A DNA stretch of 35,354 nucleotides from an uncultured Flavobacteriaceae bacterium (GCA_913052585.1 CAJXEB010000021.1:1-35354), one strand, 5' to 3'. Counted from the stretch's first letter, positions 26,261 through 35,354 are shown. Numbers and translations: made by a program. Notes: generated by a model from the letters alone, not told the origin.

Positions 26261-27028
26261 TTAATTAAAGTTTAATTCTACCATCAAGGGACAATGATCA
26301 CTATGTTTGGCATTGGGTAATATAACGGCGCGTTTAATGTTTTCTTGTAATGGTTTTGAAACCATGTGATAATCGATGCGCCAACCTTTATTATTTGCCC
26401 GAGAATTAGCACGATAACTCCACCACGTATAATGATGCGGTTCTTTGTTTAGATGCCTAAAAGAATCGATGAATCCGCTATCCATAAAGTTGCCAATCCA
26501 CTCTCTTTCCACTGGTAAAAATCCAGATGAATTTTTGTTAGCTACTGGATTATGAATATCTATTGCTTCATGACAAATGTTATAATCTCCACAAATAACT
26601 AGGTTCGGGATGTCTTTTTTTAATTCATTTACATATTCCTGAAATTCTGCCATAAAATTTAATTTAAAATCCAATCGAGCACTATTAGTTCCACTTGGAA
26701 GGTATAAACTCATAATAGAAACTTCATCGTAATCGATGCGAAGGTTTCTGCCCTCAAAATCCATGGTTTCAATTCCAGTTCCATATTCGATATGATTGGG
26801 TTTTTCTTTACAGAAAATTGCAACTCCACTATACCCTTTTTTTTGTGCACTGAACCAATAATGATAAGGATATCCAGCATTTTCAATAGCCTCTACATCT
26901 ACTTGTTCTTCTAAAGCTTTAATTTCTTGAAGGCAAATAACATCTGGATTTGCTTGTTGCAACCACTCAGCAAAGCCTTTTTTCATTGCAGCTCTAATAC
27001 CATTTACATTGTAAGAAATAATCTTCAT
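26261..27028 (-). CDS. xth: Exodeoxyribonuclease III
   Basis: A 255-residue AP endonuclease/3'-5' exonuclease of base-excision repair. The active site is complete: Asn7 (ISYNVNGIRAA), Glu35 (CLQEIK), the SLYLPSG loop, Asp148 and Asn150 (CGDYNICH), and Asp244-His245 (KHSDHCPLMVEL). The GWRIDYHMVS strand carries the conserved Asp-Tyr pair. It cuts the backbone at abasic sites. It is the first gene of a minus-strand run leading into the OmpA-like lipoprotein gene (nine bases). The symbol xth follows the usual flavobacterial annotation. Confidence 0.96.
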   Translation of the reverse strand: MKIISYNVNGIRAAMKKGFAEWLQQANPDVICLQEIKALEEQVDVEAIENAGYPYHYWFSAQKKGYSGVAIFCKEKPNHIEYGTGIETMDFEGRNLRIDYDEVSIMSLYLPSGTNSARLDFKLNFMAEFQEYVNELKKDIPNLVICGDYNICHEAIDIHNPVANKNSSGFLPVEREWIGNFMDSGFIDSFRHLNKEPHHYTWWSYRANSRANNKGWRIDYHMVSKPLQENIKRAVILPNAKHSDHCPLMVELNFN

Positions 27029-27092
27029 TGGTTCACGTTTTAAGAATAGGCACTAAAATAAATAAGATTGTACCTTTACGGTGTATAATTAG

Positions 27093-27116
27093 TAAATTTT
27101 TATCAATAAATTTTTA
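27093..27116. repeat. Tandem 10-base repeat in the leader of the 27180 gene
   Basis: TAAATTTTTA occurs twice (27093-27102 and 27107-27116) separated by TCAA, a 14-base period, in the 151-base gap between divergent xth and the large outer-membrane gene. A GTATAATTA string also occurs on both sides. In AT-rich DNA this may be chance or a paired protein-binding site. Confidence 0.25.
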
Positions 27117-27179
27117 CAAAATAAATCGGCCTACTTTTAGTTGTATAATTAAATATTCCTATCTAGACAGGATATCCTT

Positions 27180-30100
27180 ATGAAGTTATTTCTACTTTTA
27201 TTTTTTGGTCTGTTTGTAAGTGTAAGTTTTGCACAAGAACTCCCTACCAATTTTCAAAGTAGAAAAGTTGCAATTAATGATACAATACAAATAGATAGTG
27301 TAAGTATTAATCCCATTCGTTTTCAAATTCTAGATAAAAAAGGGATTGCTATTGACGCTATTAATTATGAAGTAAATTTTGGTAAAAGTATTTTAATTCT
27401 TCCAAAAAGCATTACCAAGGAAAATGATTCTTTAACTATAAAGTATTTAAGATATCCTGAATATTTAACGAAGGATTACTTTGTGTTAGATTCCAATATT
27501 ATTGTACAGAAAAGCAATAGCATCAATAAATTATATTCGCTCCAAGAAAGCACTAATAAAAATCAGTTTAAACCTTTTGACGGACTTAATACCTTGGGTA
27601 GTATTTCTCGTGGAATTACCGTTGGAAACAATCAGAATGCGGTTGTAAACTCTGAATTGAACCTTCAAATTACTGGAAAACTTAGTGATAAAGTTTCGAT
27701 TCGAGCTTCCATTCAAGATGCAAATATCCCATCTCAAGGAGCTGGTTATTCTCAAAGTTTAGATGAATTTGATCAAATATTTATTGAGCTTTACAGTGAT
27801 AATTGGAACATTAGAGCTGGAGATGTCGATCTAGTTAATACTAAAAGTTATTTTGGAAATTTCACTAAAAAAGTTCAGGGTATTTCTTTAGGAGGAACCA
27901 TCAACCATGAATCTGGTGCTAAAACAAATGTATTTGCTTCAGGAGCATTAGTTCGCGGTGTGTTTTCAAGCAGTGATTTTGTTGGACAAGAAGGAAATCA
28001 AGGGCCTTATAAACTAGTGGGTCCAAATGGTGAATTGTATATTTTAATAGTCTCTGGAAGTGAGCGTGTTTATGTAAATGGATTGTTGTTATCTAGAGGT
28101 GAAGGTGAAGATTATGTGATTGATTATAATGCTGGTGAAGTTAAATTTAATGCTACCTATCCTATTACGGCAAATATGAGGATACGAGTTGAATATCAAT
28201 ATACCGATCGAAATTATACTCGATTTATAGGTTTTGGTGGAGGGAATTACACAAGTGAAAAACTGGATATTGGAGCTTATGTATATTCTGAAAGTGACGC
28301 AAAAAACCAACCTTTACAGCAAAGTTTAACTGAAGAACAAGTGGCAATTTTAAAAGATGCAGGTGATAACACTTCTCAAATGATTGCTCCTTCAGCAGTA
28401 CCTGACATTTATTCTGAAAACAAAATATTATATAAAAAAGAAGATATAAATGGTATGGAAGCTTTTGTGTTTTCAAATAATGCAGAAGACGAATTGTATA
28501 GTGTTCGATTTACATTATTAGGAGAAGGACTGGGTAACTATATTGTTGGTGATGTAAATGCAATTAATCGAATTTTCGAATACGTAGAGCCTATTGACGG
28601 ACAATTGCAAGGTAATTACGAGCCGGTCATACAACTAACTGCTCCCACAAAAATACAGGTTGGAGGAGTGAATGGAGCTTACCACCCCACCGAAAAAACA
28701 ACTATTGGTTTTGAAGTAGCTGGAAGTGTTAATGATCTTAATCTATTTTCAGATATCGATAATGGTGACAATAATGGTTTTGCGGGAAAATTAGATATCA
28801 AACAAACCATTTTAGAAACACCAGAAACTAGAAAACTAGATGCTTTTGCTTCTATAAATTTAATTAATGAAGACTTTAGAACCATTGAGCGATTGTATTC
28901 TGTAGAATTTAATAGAGATTGGAATTTAACAAATCCATTGGGTGATCAACGTTTTATCATTGGAGGGCTGGAGTTTTTAGATTCTAAAATTGGTAACTTT
29001 AAATATGAATTTCAAAATTTAGATTATTCAGAAAATTTTTCAGGAAATAGAAATGTCTTGGGTTTTAATTTACGTTTTGGAAAATTAAATTTAGTAACAA
29101 ACGGAAGCTCACTACAAAGTAAAGGATCTGATTTAAATTCGAAATTTTTCAGAATCCATAATGTTGCTACGTATACATTTAACAAATCATGGCTTGGAGG
29201 AAAATTAGCCTTGGAAGACAATCAAGTTCGAGCTGTTATTAATGATAGCTTAACACCAATAAGTCAAAAATTTAATGCCTATGAAGTATTTACAGGACTG
29301 GGAGATAGTACTAAAGTTTTTGCTGAAGTTGGTTATCGATATCGAGTAAATGACAGTCTCCGAAATTCGGAATTGACAAAAGTTTCAACTTCCAATGATA
29401 TTTATTTAAAATCGAGAATCTTAAATAAACCCAACTCACAATTATCTGTTTTTGCTAATTATAGAATTTTAAAAGATGAAGATGAGATTAATGAGGATGA
29501 GAAATCACTAAATTCTAGATTGCTATACAACCAATCATTTTTAAAAAATAGCATCCGTTTAAATACTGCAATAGAAACCAATAATGGCGTTTTACCACAA
29601 CAAGAATTTACCTATGTTAAAGTAGCTCCTGGTGAAGGAATTTATACTTGGAATGATTATAATGACAATGGAATACAAGAATTAGAAGAATTTGAACTTG
29701 CACAATTTCAAGATGAAGCAGAATATATAAGGGTGTTACTACCCAATCAAATTTTCGTAAAAATAAGTCAAACTAAGATCAGCCAAACCTTAACTTTAAA
29801 CCCACAACAATGGTCTACTAGAAATGATTTCAGAAAAGTTATTTCTCATTTTTACAATCAAACTTCATTTTTAATAGACAAAAAAGTAAGAAGAAAAAAC
29901 GATGTGTTTATTATAAATCCATTTGAAGATCATGGCGAAGAGGAATTATCATCGGCAAGTAATTTTAGAAATGCATTGTTTTACAATAGAGGAAAACAAA
30001 AGTTTACAACAACCTATACATTCCTTTTAACTACAAATAGGAATTTTTTATCTGTAGGTTTAGCTGAAATTAAATTAAAAAATCATCAGCTTAATTTTAA

Positions 30101-30596
30101 CCATAAATTTTGGGAAAACTGGTTGCTGAATTTAAGAGGAACTTTAGGAGAAAATAAAAGTCTAACCGAAAATTTTGAAAGTAGAAATTACACGCTGGAC
30201 ACTTATCAAGTAAACCCGAAAATTTCATACCTATTAAATTCACAAACACGATTTGATGTTTTTTATCAATATTTAAACAAGGAAAATCAACTTAGTAATT
30301 TCGAGCTATTGACTCAGCAAAAAATTGGGGTTTCTTTTGCATATTCCAACGCTCAAAAAATATCTTTAAACGGAGAGTTTAATTATATAAATAATGACTT
30401 TACAGGCAATGCTTATTCGCCTGTAGCTTATCAAATGCTAGAAGGATTGCAACCTAATGTTAATTTAACTTGGCGTTTATTATTACAAAAAAGGATCACC
30501 AAGTTTTTAGATGTAAACCTATCTTATTTTGGAAGAAAGAGTGAAACTTTTAAAGCAGTTCATACCGGAAGTGTTCAATTGAGAGCATATTTTTAA
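27180..30596 (+). CDS. Large predicted outer-membrane beta-barrel protein, unknown function
   Basis: A 1138-residue protein with signal peptide (MKLFLLLFFGLFVSVSFAQ). The N-terminal 130 residues form a periplasmic or stalk region. A motif-rich segment follows (about 135-235): LGSISRGITVG, NSELNLQITGKLS, IRASIQDANIPSQ, then RAGDVDLVNTKSYFGNF and KKVQGISLGG. The last 600 residues alternate polar and hydrophobic residues in long strands and end in RAYF, as expected for a barrel. An EF-hand-like loop lies at 826-837 (DYNDNGIQELEE). I recall similar proteins as conserved hypotheticals across Bacteroidota, with some resemblance in style to very large secretion barrels such as SprA, but I cannot assign it there. 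It stands alone and is divergent from xth. Confidence 0.75.
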   Translation: MKLFLLLFFGLFVSVSFAQELPTNFQSRKVAINDTIQIDSVSINPIRFQILDKKGIAIDAINYEVNFGKSILILPKSITKENDSLTIKYLRYPEYLTKDYFVLDSNIIVQKSNSINKLYSLQESTNKNQFKPFDGLNTLGSISRGITVGNNQNAVVNSELNLQITGKLSDKVSIRASIQDANIPSQGAGYSQSLDEFDQIFIELYSDNWNIRAGDVDLVNTKSYFGNFTKKVQGISLGGTINHESGAKTNVFASGALVRGVFSSSDFVGQEGNQGPYKLVGPNGELYILIVSGSERVYVNGLLLSRGEGEDYVIDYNAGEVKFNATYPITANMRIRVEYQYTDRNYTRFIGFGGGNYTSEKLDIGAYVYSESDAKNQPLQQSLTEEQVAILKDAGDNTSQMIAPSAVPDIYSENKILYKKEDINGMEAFVFSNNAEDELYSVRFTLLGEGLGNYIVGDVNAINRIFEYVEPIDGQLQGNYEPVIQLTAPTKIQVGGVNGAYHPTEKTTIGFEVAGSVNDLNLFSDIDNGDNNGFAGKLDIKQTILETPETRKLDAFASINLINEDFRTIERLYSVEFNRDWNLTNPLGDQRFIIGGLEFLDSKIGNFKYEFQNLDYSENFSGNRNVLGFNLRFGKLNLVTNGSSLQSKGSDLNSKFFRIHNVATYTFNKSWLGGKLALEDNQVRAVINDSLTPISQKFNAYEVFTGLGDSTKVFAEVGYRYRVNDSLRNSELTKVSTSNDIYLKSRILNKPNSQLSVFANYRILKDEDEINEDEKSLNSRLLYNQSFLKNSIRLNTAIETNNGVLPQQEFTYVKVAPGEGIYTWNDYNDNGIQELEEFELAQFQDEAEYIRVLLPNQIFVKISQTKISQTLTLNPQQWSTRNDFRKVISHFYNQTSFLIDKKVRRKNDVFIINPFEDHGEEELSSASNFRNALFYNRGKQKFTTTYTFLLTTNRNFLSVGLAEIKLKNHQLNFNHKFWENWLLNLRGTLGENKSLTENFESRNYTLDTYQVNPKISYLLNSQTRFDVFYQYLNKENQLSNFELLTQQKIGVSFAYSNAQKISLNGEFNYINNDFTGNAYSPVAYQMLEGLQPNVNLTWRLLLQKRITKFLDVNLSYFGRKSETFKAVHTGSVQLRAYF

Positions 30597-30608
30597 AAAA
30601 AACATAAA

Positions 30609-30637
30609 AAAAGGAGCGGACATTGTCCGCTCCTTTT
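30609..30637. terminator. Strong bidirectional terminator
   Basis: A perfect 13-bp stem with GC-rich core (30609-30621 with 30625-30637, GGAGCGGAC/GTCCGCTCC) and a three- to five-base loop, flanked by A and T tracts on both sides. It lies between the convergent 27180 and 30660 genes and serves both. Confidence 0.92.
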
Positions 30638-30659
30638 AAAATAATTATAAATTATAGGA

Positions 30660-33326
30660 TTACTTAACGATAATCTTACCAGTCTTATAAGTTTTAGATG
30701 AGTTATCACCCATTCTAATAAAGTAAACACCAGCATCAGCATAAGACATATCTAAATGATACACATAGCTATTACCTTGCTTCTCTAAGTTATTATATGC
30801 TAAAGTTTGACCTAAAACATTGTAAATAGCGATAGAAGCTACACCATCAAACGACGTTGTTAAAGTAACATCATATTGGTTATTTGCTAATGAAATTACT
30901 GTAAATTCTGCTTGAGAAATTGAAGGGTCTTCAACACCTAATATACCAGTAATTACAACAGTATAATCTTGAACTTCTCCATAATCATGATCTGCACAAG
31001 GATCTAAAATATCCCCTCCAGCATTAGAATCAATCGCTTTAGCTCTTAATCTGTGAGATCCTAAAGTCGCTCCAACAGGAACTGTAAGAGTAAAATTATC
31101 AAGTTCACCAACTACCGTAAAAAATTCACCAGAAATTAATCGTTCTGAAACTTCAAAAGAACCACTATCATCAAAATCAATCCAAACAGATAATGCTTCG
31201 ACATCTACACCATCAGCCCAATTTGTTTGTGCTTGTAAAGTATAAACATTAGTTCCAGCTAGATTGTTTAATTCTGTAGATAATTCTGTTCTATCTGCAT
31301 ATCCAATAGGACTTGAAGCTGGCTCAGTATTACAGCCATCACCACCATCATCAGCATCAATAGTACCTAATACAAATTTCTTGATACCATCTAAGTTACA
31401 ACCTGCAGTTGCAGTTGCAGTACAGTATAATACACCGTTAGTTACAGTTTTTGTAAATTCATCGTTACCTGTATTTGTATCTCCTACTAAGTTTGTTTTA
31501 GCAACAATCGTATGATCCCCTCCTGCAGAGAAATCTGCTTGAGCGGAAAATGTATAAGATTCCGTTGCACCTGCTGCTATAGTTCCTGAATAATTTTCAA
31601 CTTCAGCTGAACCACCATCAAGAATATATTGAACTTCTGGATTTGTAATATCATTACTACCAAAGTTTCTAATGCTTACAATAACATCTTCAGTAGCTCC
31701 TAATGGTCCTGAATTAGGGTCAGTAATAGCAGTAACTCCTATATCGTCAGCTTGTGGCACTCCTAATAAAAATGCTCCAACAATACCTTTACGACCACCA
31801 TTGTAATATTCATCGATAAACCAGAAAGTAGCATCATCAGATGGATCTATATCAATCTTACTATAATCACCATATCTGTTACCAGGTATGTTTCCACTAC
31901 CTACTCCAATAATTTCTTCTACTACGGTCATTGTACTGTTAGCATCAGCTGCAAATCTACCTGTATAATAAGAACCAACTCTATTATCTGTTGGATTAGG
32001 AGTTGTTGGACCAGCTAATGCAGTATAACCCATTCCAATATTACCTTCTCCATCCATAATTAAACTTGCATTCCAAGCATGTTTACCATTTGGTGAGGTA
32101 TATGTTCCTTCTTGGAATACTGACCAAGGCAAATTGTCATCATCTTGTCTTAATTCATACCAGCGAATAGCTCCTAATTTCCCAGAACTTGCATCAGCAT
32201 CAACAACAAAGTTAAATAACATTGAATTATGAGTGCCCATTTTTCTAAACTGAGCTTGATTCATAATAGTTGCTTGCAATCCATCTATTGTAGTTCCACC
32301 TGGTTGTGAAAAGTTTTGCCATCCTCCACCATCAAAAACTGATATAAACTCAGTTGCTGGAAGTTCAGTTGCAGCAGACATAGTACCACTACCAGCGCCC
32401 CAATCCATATCTAAAGTCCATATTTTAATATGATCAGTACTAACTCCACTCCAAGCATCATCTTGCATATAAATAAAAGGCACTCCACCTGCAGCTGGCA
32501 TGTTAGCATCACTAACATTAACTGCTTGTATACTATGGAAACCACTTGTAACAAGACCTGGTAAACTAAAAGACATAATTTGAGCAGCATTTCCAGCTAA
32601 CATCTCATCTCTTTCCAATGCATAAACTTTATTTGAAGAACCAGTATTGTCCGTCATATAATAACCGTCACTCCAAACTGAAAGTTTTTGATAATCGTTT
32701 ACTGCAGATGCAGTATAGTTATACCAACCATCGTTTACTGGATCTGGTCCATCAGATACTGATACTTGTGCACCACTACCTAAGAAAGATAACACCCATC
32801 TATCAGCAGCTGCATCATAAGAAGCTGTTAAATCACAACAACCAGAATTTTGAAAAAATGTTGGATTTGGATTAAAAGGACCAGCCAATAAATTTCCTGA
32901 TTTATCATAAATAACAACTTTTGTATTGTATACGACAATTACGTGGTTAGGACCAACAGCCAAAGATGGATCTGTAGGTTGACTTCCTGATGTATATGCA
33001 TCAAATACAAGAGTTGGTGGCATAACACGTAAGCTTTGTGCTGATTCATGTCTATTTCTCACAAAGTAATCATCTTGAGTTTGACGGTCTTTACCAATAA
33101 CTACCGTATTTCCTAAAGATTTTTTGTCTTGAGCTTCTCTTATTGTTAAATCTTCAGAAACTTCTAGTTCATTAATTCTAGAAGCAATTGAAGGCGTATA
33201 AGTAGGTTCTCCAGTTGTTCCAACATAATTAGCTTGCATTGGTACATTTGGTGTTGCTTCTTGAGCATTTACATTAAATGTAAATACTGCTAAAATCAAC
33301 AACAATAAATAGTTTTTTAATTTCAT
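30660..33326 (-). CDS. Secreted GEVED-domain surface protein with T9SS type A tail
   Basis: An 888-residue secreted protein. It has a signal peptide (1-22), a propeptide-like stretch (about 23-105), and a large domain (about 105-520) with PSLAVGPNHVIVVYNT and repeated short Trp/Asp/Gly motifs, like a beta-propeller-type surface domain. A CARDB-like Ig domain follows (about 525-630: IGVTAITDPNSGPLGATEDV), then a GEVED domain (about 640-792: VWIDFDDSGSFEVSERL, HRLRAKA, DYGEVQDYTVVI). It ends in a type A sorting domain (about 808-888: AIYNVLGQTLAYNNLE, AGVYFIRMGD, KTGKIIVK). It is exported by the type IX system. No protease catalytic motif is seen, so adhesion or glycan binding is more likely. 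A consensus promoter precedes it. Confidence 0.9.
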   Translation of the reverse strand: MKLKNYLLLLILAVFTFNVNAQEATPNVPMQANYVGTTGEPTYTPSIASRINELEVSEDLTIREAQDKKSLGNTVVIGKDRQTQDDYFVRNRHESAQSLRVMPPTLVFDAYTSGSQPTDPSLAVGPNHVIVVYNTKVVIYDKSGNLLAGPFNPNPTFFQNSGCCDLTASYDAAADRWVLSFLGSGAQVSVSDGPDPVNDGWYNYTASAVNDYQKLSVWSDGYYMTDNTGSSNKVYALERDEMLAGNAAQIMSFSLPGLVTSGFHSIQAVNVSDANMPAAGGVPFIYMQDDAWSGVSTDHIKIWTLDMDWGAGSGTMSAATELPATEFISVFDGGGWQNFSQPGGTTIDGLQATIMNQAQFRKMGTHNSMLFNFVVDADASSGKLGAIRWYELRQDDDNLPWSVFQEGTYTSPNGKHAWNASLIMDGEGNIGMGYTALAGPTTPNPTDNRVGSYYTGRFAADANSTMTVVEEIIGVGSGNIPGNRYGDYSKIDIDPSDDATFWFIDEYYNGGRKGIVGAFLLGVPQADDIGVTAITDPNSGPLGATEDVIVSIRNFGSNDITNPEVQYILDGGSAEVENYSGTIAAGATESYTFSAQADFSAGGDHTIVAKTNLVGDTNTGNDEFTKTVTNGVLYCTATATAGCNLDGIKKFVLGTIDADDGGDGCNTEPASSPIGYADRTELSTELNNLAGTNVYTLQAQTNWADGVDVEALSVWIDFDDSGSFEVSERLISGEFFTVVGELDNFTLTVPVGATLGSHRLRAKAIDSNAGGDILDPCADHDYGEVQDYTVVITGILGVEDPSISQAEFTVISLANNQYDVTLTTSFDGVASIAIYNVLGQTLAYNNLEKQGNSYVYHLDMSYADAGVYFIRMGDNSSKTYKTGKIIVK

Positions 33327-33365
33327 TAGTTTAAGTTTTAAGTTAACAATTTTTTAAAGTATTTT

Positions 33366-33395
33366 CAAAAATACTATCTATTCTTTAAAAAACAA
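33366..33395 (-). promoter_or_regulatory. Consensus Bacteroidota promoter for the GEVED surface protein gene
   Basis: On the minus strand TTG (33395-33393), a 19-base spacer, then TATTTTTG (33373-33366): an ideal match to TTG-N19-TAnnTTTG. The leader to the ATG at 33326 is about 35 bases. An inverted repeat AGTATTT/AAATACT (33358-33364, 33369-33375) overlaps the -7 box and start site. Confidence 0.75.
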
Positions 33396-33474
33396 GAATA
33401 AAATGTCTCATATTTAATGAAAAAGGCATAATAATTGTAATTTTACACTTTACGAACAAAAACATTTAACAATT

Positions 33475-33828
33475 ATGAGATTTTTAAGCCTATCACTATT
33501 ATTATTATTAAGTGTAATTTCCTGTAATACAGCAAATAAAGCAACCGAAGTAAAAAACAACTCGGAAGAACAAATGGAGTCAAAAAAAATGATTACTGAG
33601 GGGTTTACATCCGGTCAAATATCCATTTCGACTAAAGAAAATGATTGCACAATAACCATTAAAGTAGAAGGGGAATATGGAGTCTATTATTTAGACCCAG
33701 TTGATTTAAAAGGAGATTTTCAAACTGAAGGTGAAAAAATATGGTTTAAATATGGACCTTTAAGAAGAATGAATCGTTGTGTAAAGGCAAATCCAATTAG
33801 TATTATTGAAATAGTTAAAAGCAACTAG
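33475..33828 (+). CDS. Small lipoprotein of unknown function
   Basis: A 117-residue lipoprotein: hydrophobic signal with lipobox SVISC (Cys17), an Asn/Lys/Glu-rich linker (18-40), then a small beta-rich domain with two Cys residues (in KENDCTITIKVEGEYG and RMNRCVKANP) that could form a disulfide. I do not recognise a family. A poor -7 match (TAATTTTA, 33438-33445) lies 30 bases upstream without a TTG partner. It is a single-gene unit between the divergent surface-protein gene and convergent glyS, ending at a strong palindromic terminator. Confidence 0.75.
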   Translation: MRFLSLSLLLLLSVISCNTANKATEVKNNSEEQMESKKMITEGFTSGQISISTKENDCTITIKVEGEYGVYYLDPVDLKGDFQTEGEKIWFKYGPLRRMNRCVKANPISIIEIVKSN

Positions 33829-33847
33829 TTACCAATTTATAATAATT

Positions 33848-33885
33848 AAAAAAGTCCTTTCATTTTAAAATGAAAGGACTTTTTT
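33848..33885. terminator. Bidirectional terminator, 19-bp perfect palindrome
   Basis: Positions 33848-33866 are the exact reverse complement of 33867-33885 (core AGTCCTTTCA/TGAAAGGACT), followed by further T residues. It lies 19 bases after the lipoprotein stop and 20 bases from the glyS stop on the other strand, so it ends both. Confidence 0.92.
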
Positions 33886-33905
33886 TTAAAGTATTTCTTA
33901 TAAAA

Positions 33906-35354
33906 TTAGCTTAACCAATCTTTATAAGAAATAGCATTTTTTATTTTACTTGAAATTTCAGAAATCGAAATTCGTTCCTGCTCCATACTATCTCTATTTC
34001 GAATCGTTACCGTTTGATCATCTTTTGTTTGATGATCAACCGTTATACAGAAAGGAGTTCCCAAAGCATCTTGACGACGATATCTTCTACCTACAGCATC
34101 TTTTTCGTCATAAATAACATTATAATCCCATTTTAATTCTTCCACAATATCTTTTGCAATTTCTTGCAAGCCATCTTTCTTTACCAATGGAAAAATTGCT
34201 GCTTTTATAGGTGCTAAAATTGATGGTAATTTTAAAACTGTTCTAGAACTTCCATCTTCTAACGTTTCTTCTTTTAGTGAATTACTAAAAATAGCCAAAA
34301 ACATTCTGTCTAAACCTATCGAAGTTTCCACCACATAAGGAGTGTAATTTTTATTTTGTTCGTGGTCGAAAAACTGAAGTTTTTTACCCGAATGCTCTTC
34401 ATGTGCTTTTAAATCGAAATCTGTTCTTGAATGAATCCCTTCTAATTCCTTAAATCCAAATGGGAAGTTAAACTCAATATCTGTAGCTGCATTTGCATAA
34501 TGAGCCATTTTTTCATGATCATGGAAACGATAATTTTCTTCCCCTAAACCTAAAGAATAATGCCATTTTAAACGTGTTTCTTTCCAGTACTCATACCATT
34601 TCATTTCTTCTCCTGGCTTTACAAAGAACTGCATTTCCATTTGTTCAAATTCTCTCATTCTAAAAATAAACTGTCTCGCAACAATTTCATTTCTAAATGC
34701 TTTTCCTGTTTGAGCAATTCCGAAAGGAATCTTCATTCTCCCTGATTTTTGAACATTTAAGAAATTTACAAATATTCCTTGTGCAGTTTCTGGACGTAAA
34801 TATAAATCCATCGCACTTTCTGCTGAGGCTCCCAACTTGGTTCCAAACATTAGGTTAAATTGCTTTACATCGGTCCAATTTTTAGAGCCTGACAATGGGT
34901 CTGCTATTCCTAACTCTTCAATCAACAACTTAACATCGGCTAAATTTTCACTTTCTAAAGAACTAGCCATGCGTTCTAATATTTCTTTTTGTTGTGATTT
35001 GTACTTTACAACTCTTGGATTTGTGGTAACAAATTCTTCTTCATTAAAGCTTTCACCAAAACGTTTTTTTGCTTTAGCGATCTCTTTTTGTGCTTTTATA
35101 TTTAACTTTTCACAATAGTCTTCTATTAAAACATCTGCTCGATACCTTTTTTTAGAATCTTTGTTATCAATTAAAGGGTCGTTAAAAGCATCTACGTGTC
35201 CAGAAGCTTTCCAAGTAGTTGGATGCATTAATATTGAAGCATCAATACCAACAATATTTTGATGCATATACACCATACTTCGCCACCAATATTCACGAAT
35301 GTTCTTTTTTAGTTCTACTCCGTTTTGGGCGTAGTCGTAAACAGCACTAAGGCC
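33906..35354 (-). CDS. glyS: Glycine--tRNA ligase, 5' end outside window
   Basis: A class II glycyl-tRNA synthetase of the single-chain (alpha-2, archaeal/eukaryotic-like) type that charges tRNA-Gly. The reading frame runs through the right edge: upstream of an internal Met at 35276, 26 more codons are open and fit the family (GLSAVYDYAQNGVELKKNI, REYWW), so that Met is not the start. About 482 codons are visible and roughly 25-30 N-terminal residues are missing. Family marks: MHPTTWKASGHVDAFNDP, the motif 2 region RNEIVARQFIFRMREFEQMEMQFF, YVVETSIGLDRMFLAIF (motif 3), and the anticodon-binding domain with GRRYRRQDALGTPFCITVD. It ends at the 33848-33885 palindrome. Confidence 0.96.
   Translation of the reverse strand, partial: GLSAVYDYAQNGVELKKNIREYWWRSMVYMHQNIVGIDASILMHPTTWKASGHVDAFNDPLIDNKDSKKRYRADVLIEDYCEKLNIKAQKEIAKAKKRFGESFNEEEFVTTNPRVVKYKSQQKEILERMASSLESENLADVKLLIEELGIADPLSGSKNWTDVKQFNLMFGTKLGASAESAMDLYLRPETAQGIFVNFLNVQKSGRMKIPFGIAQTGKAFRNEIVARQFIFRMREFEQMEMQFFVKPGEEMKWYEYWKETRLKWHYSLGLGEENYRFHDHEKMAHYANAATDIEFNFPFGFKELEGIHSRTDFDLKAHEEHSGKKLQFFDHEQNKNYTPYVVETSIGLDRMFLAIFSNSLKEETLEDGSSRTVLKLPSILAPIKAAIFPLVKKDGLQEIAKDIVEELKWDYNVIYDEKDAVGRRYRRQDALGTPFCITVDHQTKDDQTVTIRNRDSMEQERISISEISSKIKNAISYKDWLS

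Overview
The window is about 35 kb of AT-rich, gene-dense DNA. It is almost certainly a core chromosomal segment of a marine-type Flavobacteriaceae (Bacteroidota). Support for this includes: several type IX secretion (T9SS) sorting domains, both type A and type B; a TonB-dependent receptor with a carboxypeptidase-like N-terminal domain; a DUF4270 lipoprotein; an atpD-atpC pair apart from the other ATP synthase genes; a short epsilon subunit; and promoters of the Bacteroidota form TTG-N19/22-TAnnTTTG. I see no rRNA, tRNA, CRISPR array, insertion sequence, integrase or phage gene. No gap between genes exceeds about 240 bases.

Layout. 1-91: window edge with a small hairpin. 92-5315: YfcE-like phosphodiesterase, small outer-membrane barrel protein, an almost passenger-less T9SS type B protein, fatty acid desaturase, and a periplasmic-sensor/PAS/SpoIIE phosphatase. 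5323-6713 (minus): methyltransferase, a TfoX N-domain gene broken by one in-frame TGA, and a four-helix membrane protein. 6803-9098: Coa1-like protein facing atpC-atpD across a shared terminator. 9336-13621 (minus): TonB-dependent receptor followed by an SGNH/GDSL lipoprotein. 13740-18070 (minus): a three-gene run, GT5-like protein, DUF4270 lipoprotein and glmS. 18169-22965 (plus): panC, panD, a flippase-like membrane protein, an esterase-fold protein without its nucleophile, and radA. 22971-27028 (minus): xth, OmpA-like lipoprotein, aldo/keto reductase and a leucine-rich-repeat T9SS protein. 27180-35354: a 1138-residue predicted outer-membrane protein, a GEVED/T9SS surface protein, a small lipoprotein, and glycyl-tRNA synthetase running off the right edge.

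The theme is housekeeping metabolism (ATP synthesis, amino-sugar synthesis, pantothenate/CoA, tRNA charging, DNA repair) mixed with cell-envelope and surface proteins. I do not see a clear new multi-gene system. The items most worth a second look are three 'broken or repurposed' proteins: the esterase-fold protein with Asp in place of the catalytic Ser, the starch-synthase-like protein lacking both its ADP-glucose lysine and its second domain, and the TfoX-N gene with UGA where a Cys is expected. Next come the naked T9SS sorting domain, the sensor-phosphatase fusion, the receptor/hydrolase pair, and several perfect inverted repeats just upstream of genes.
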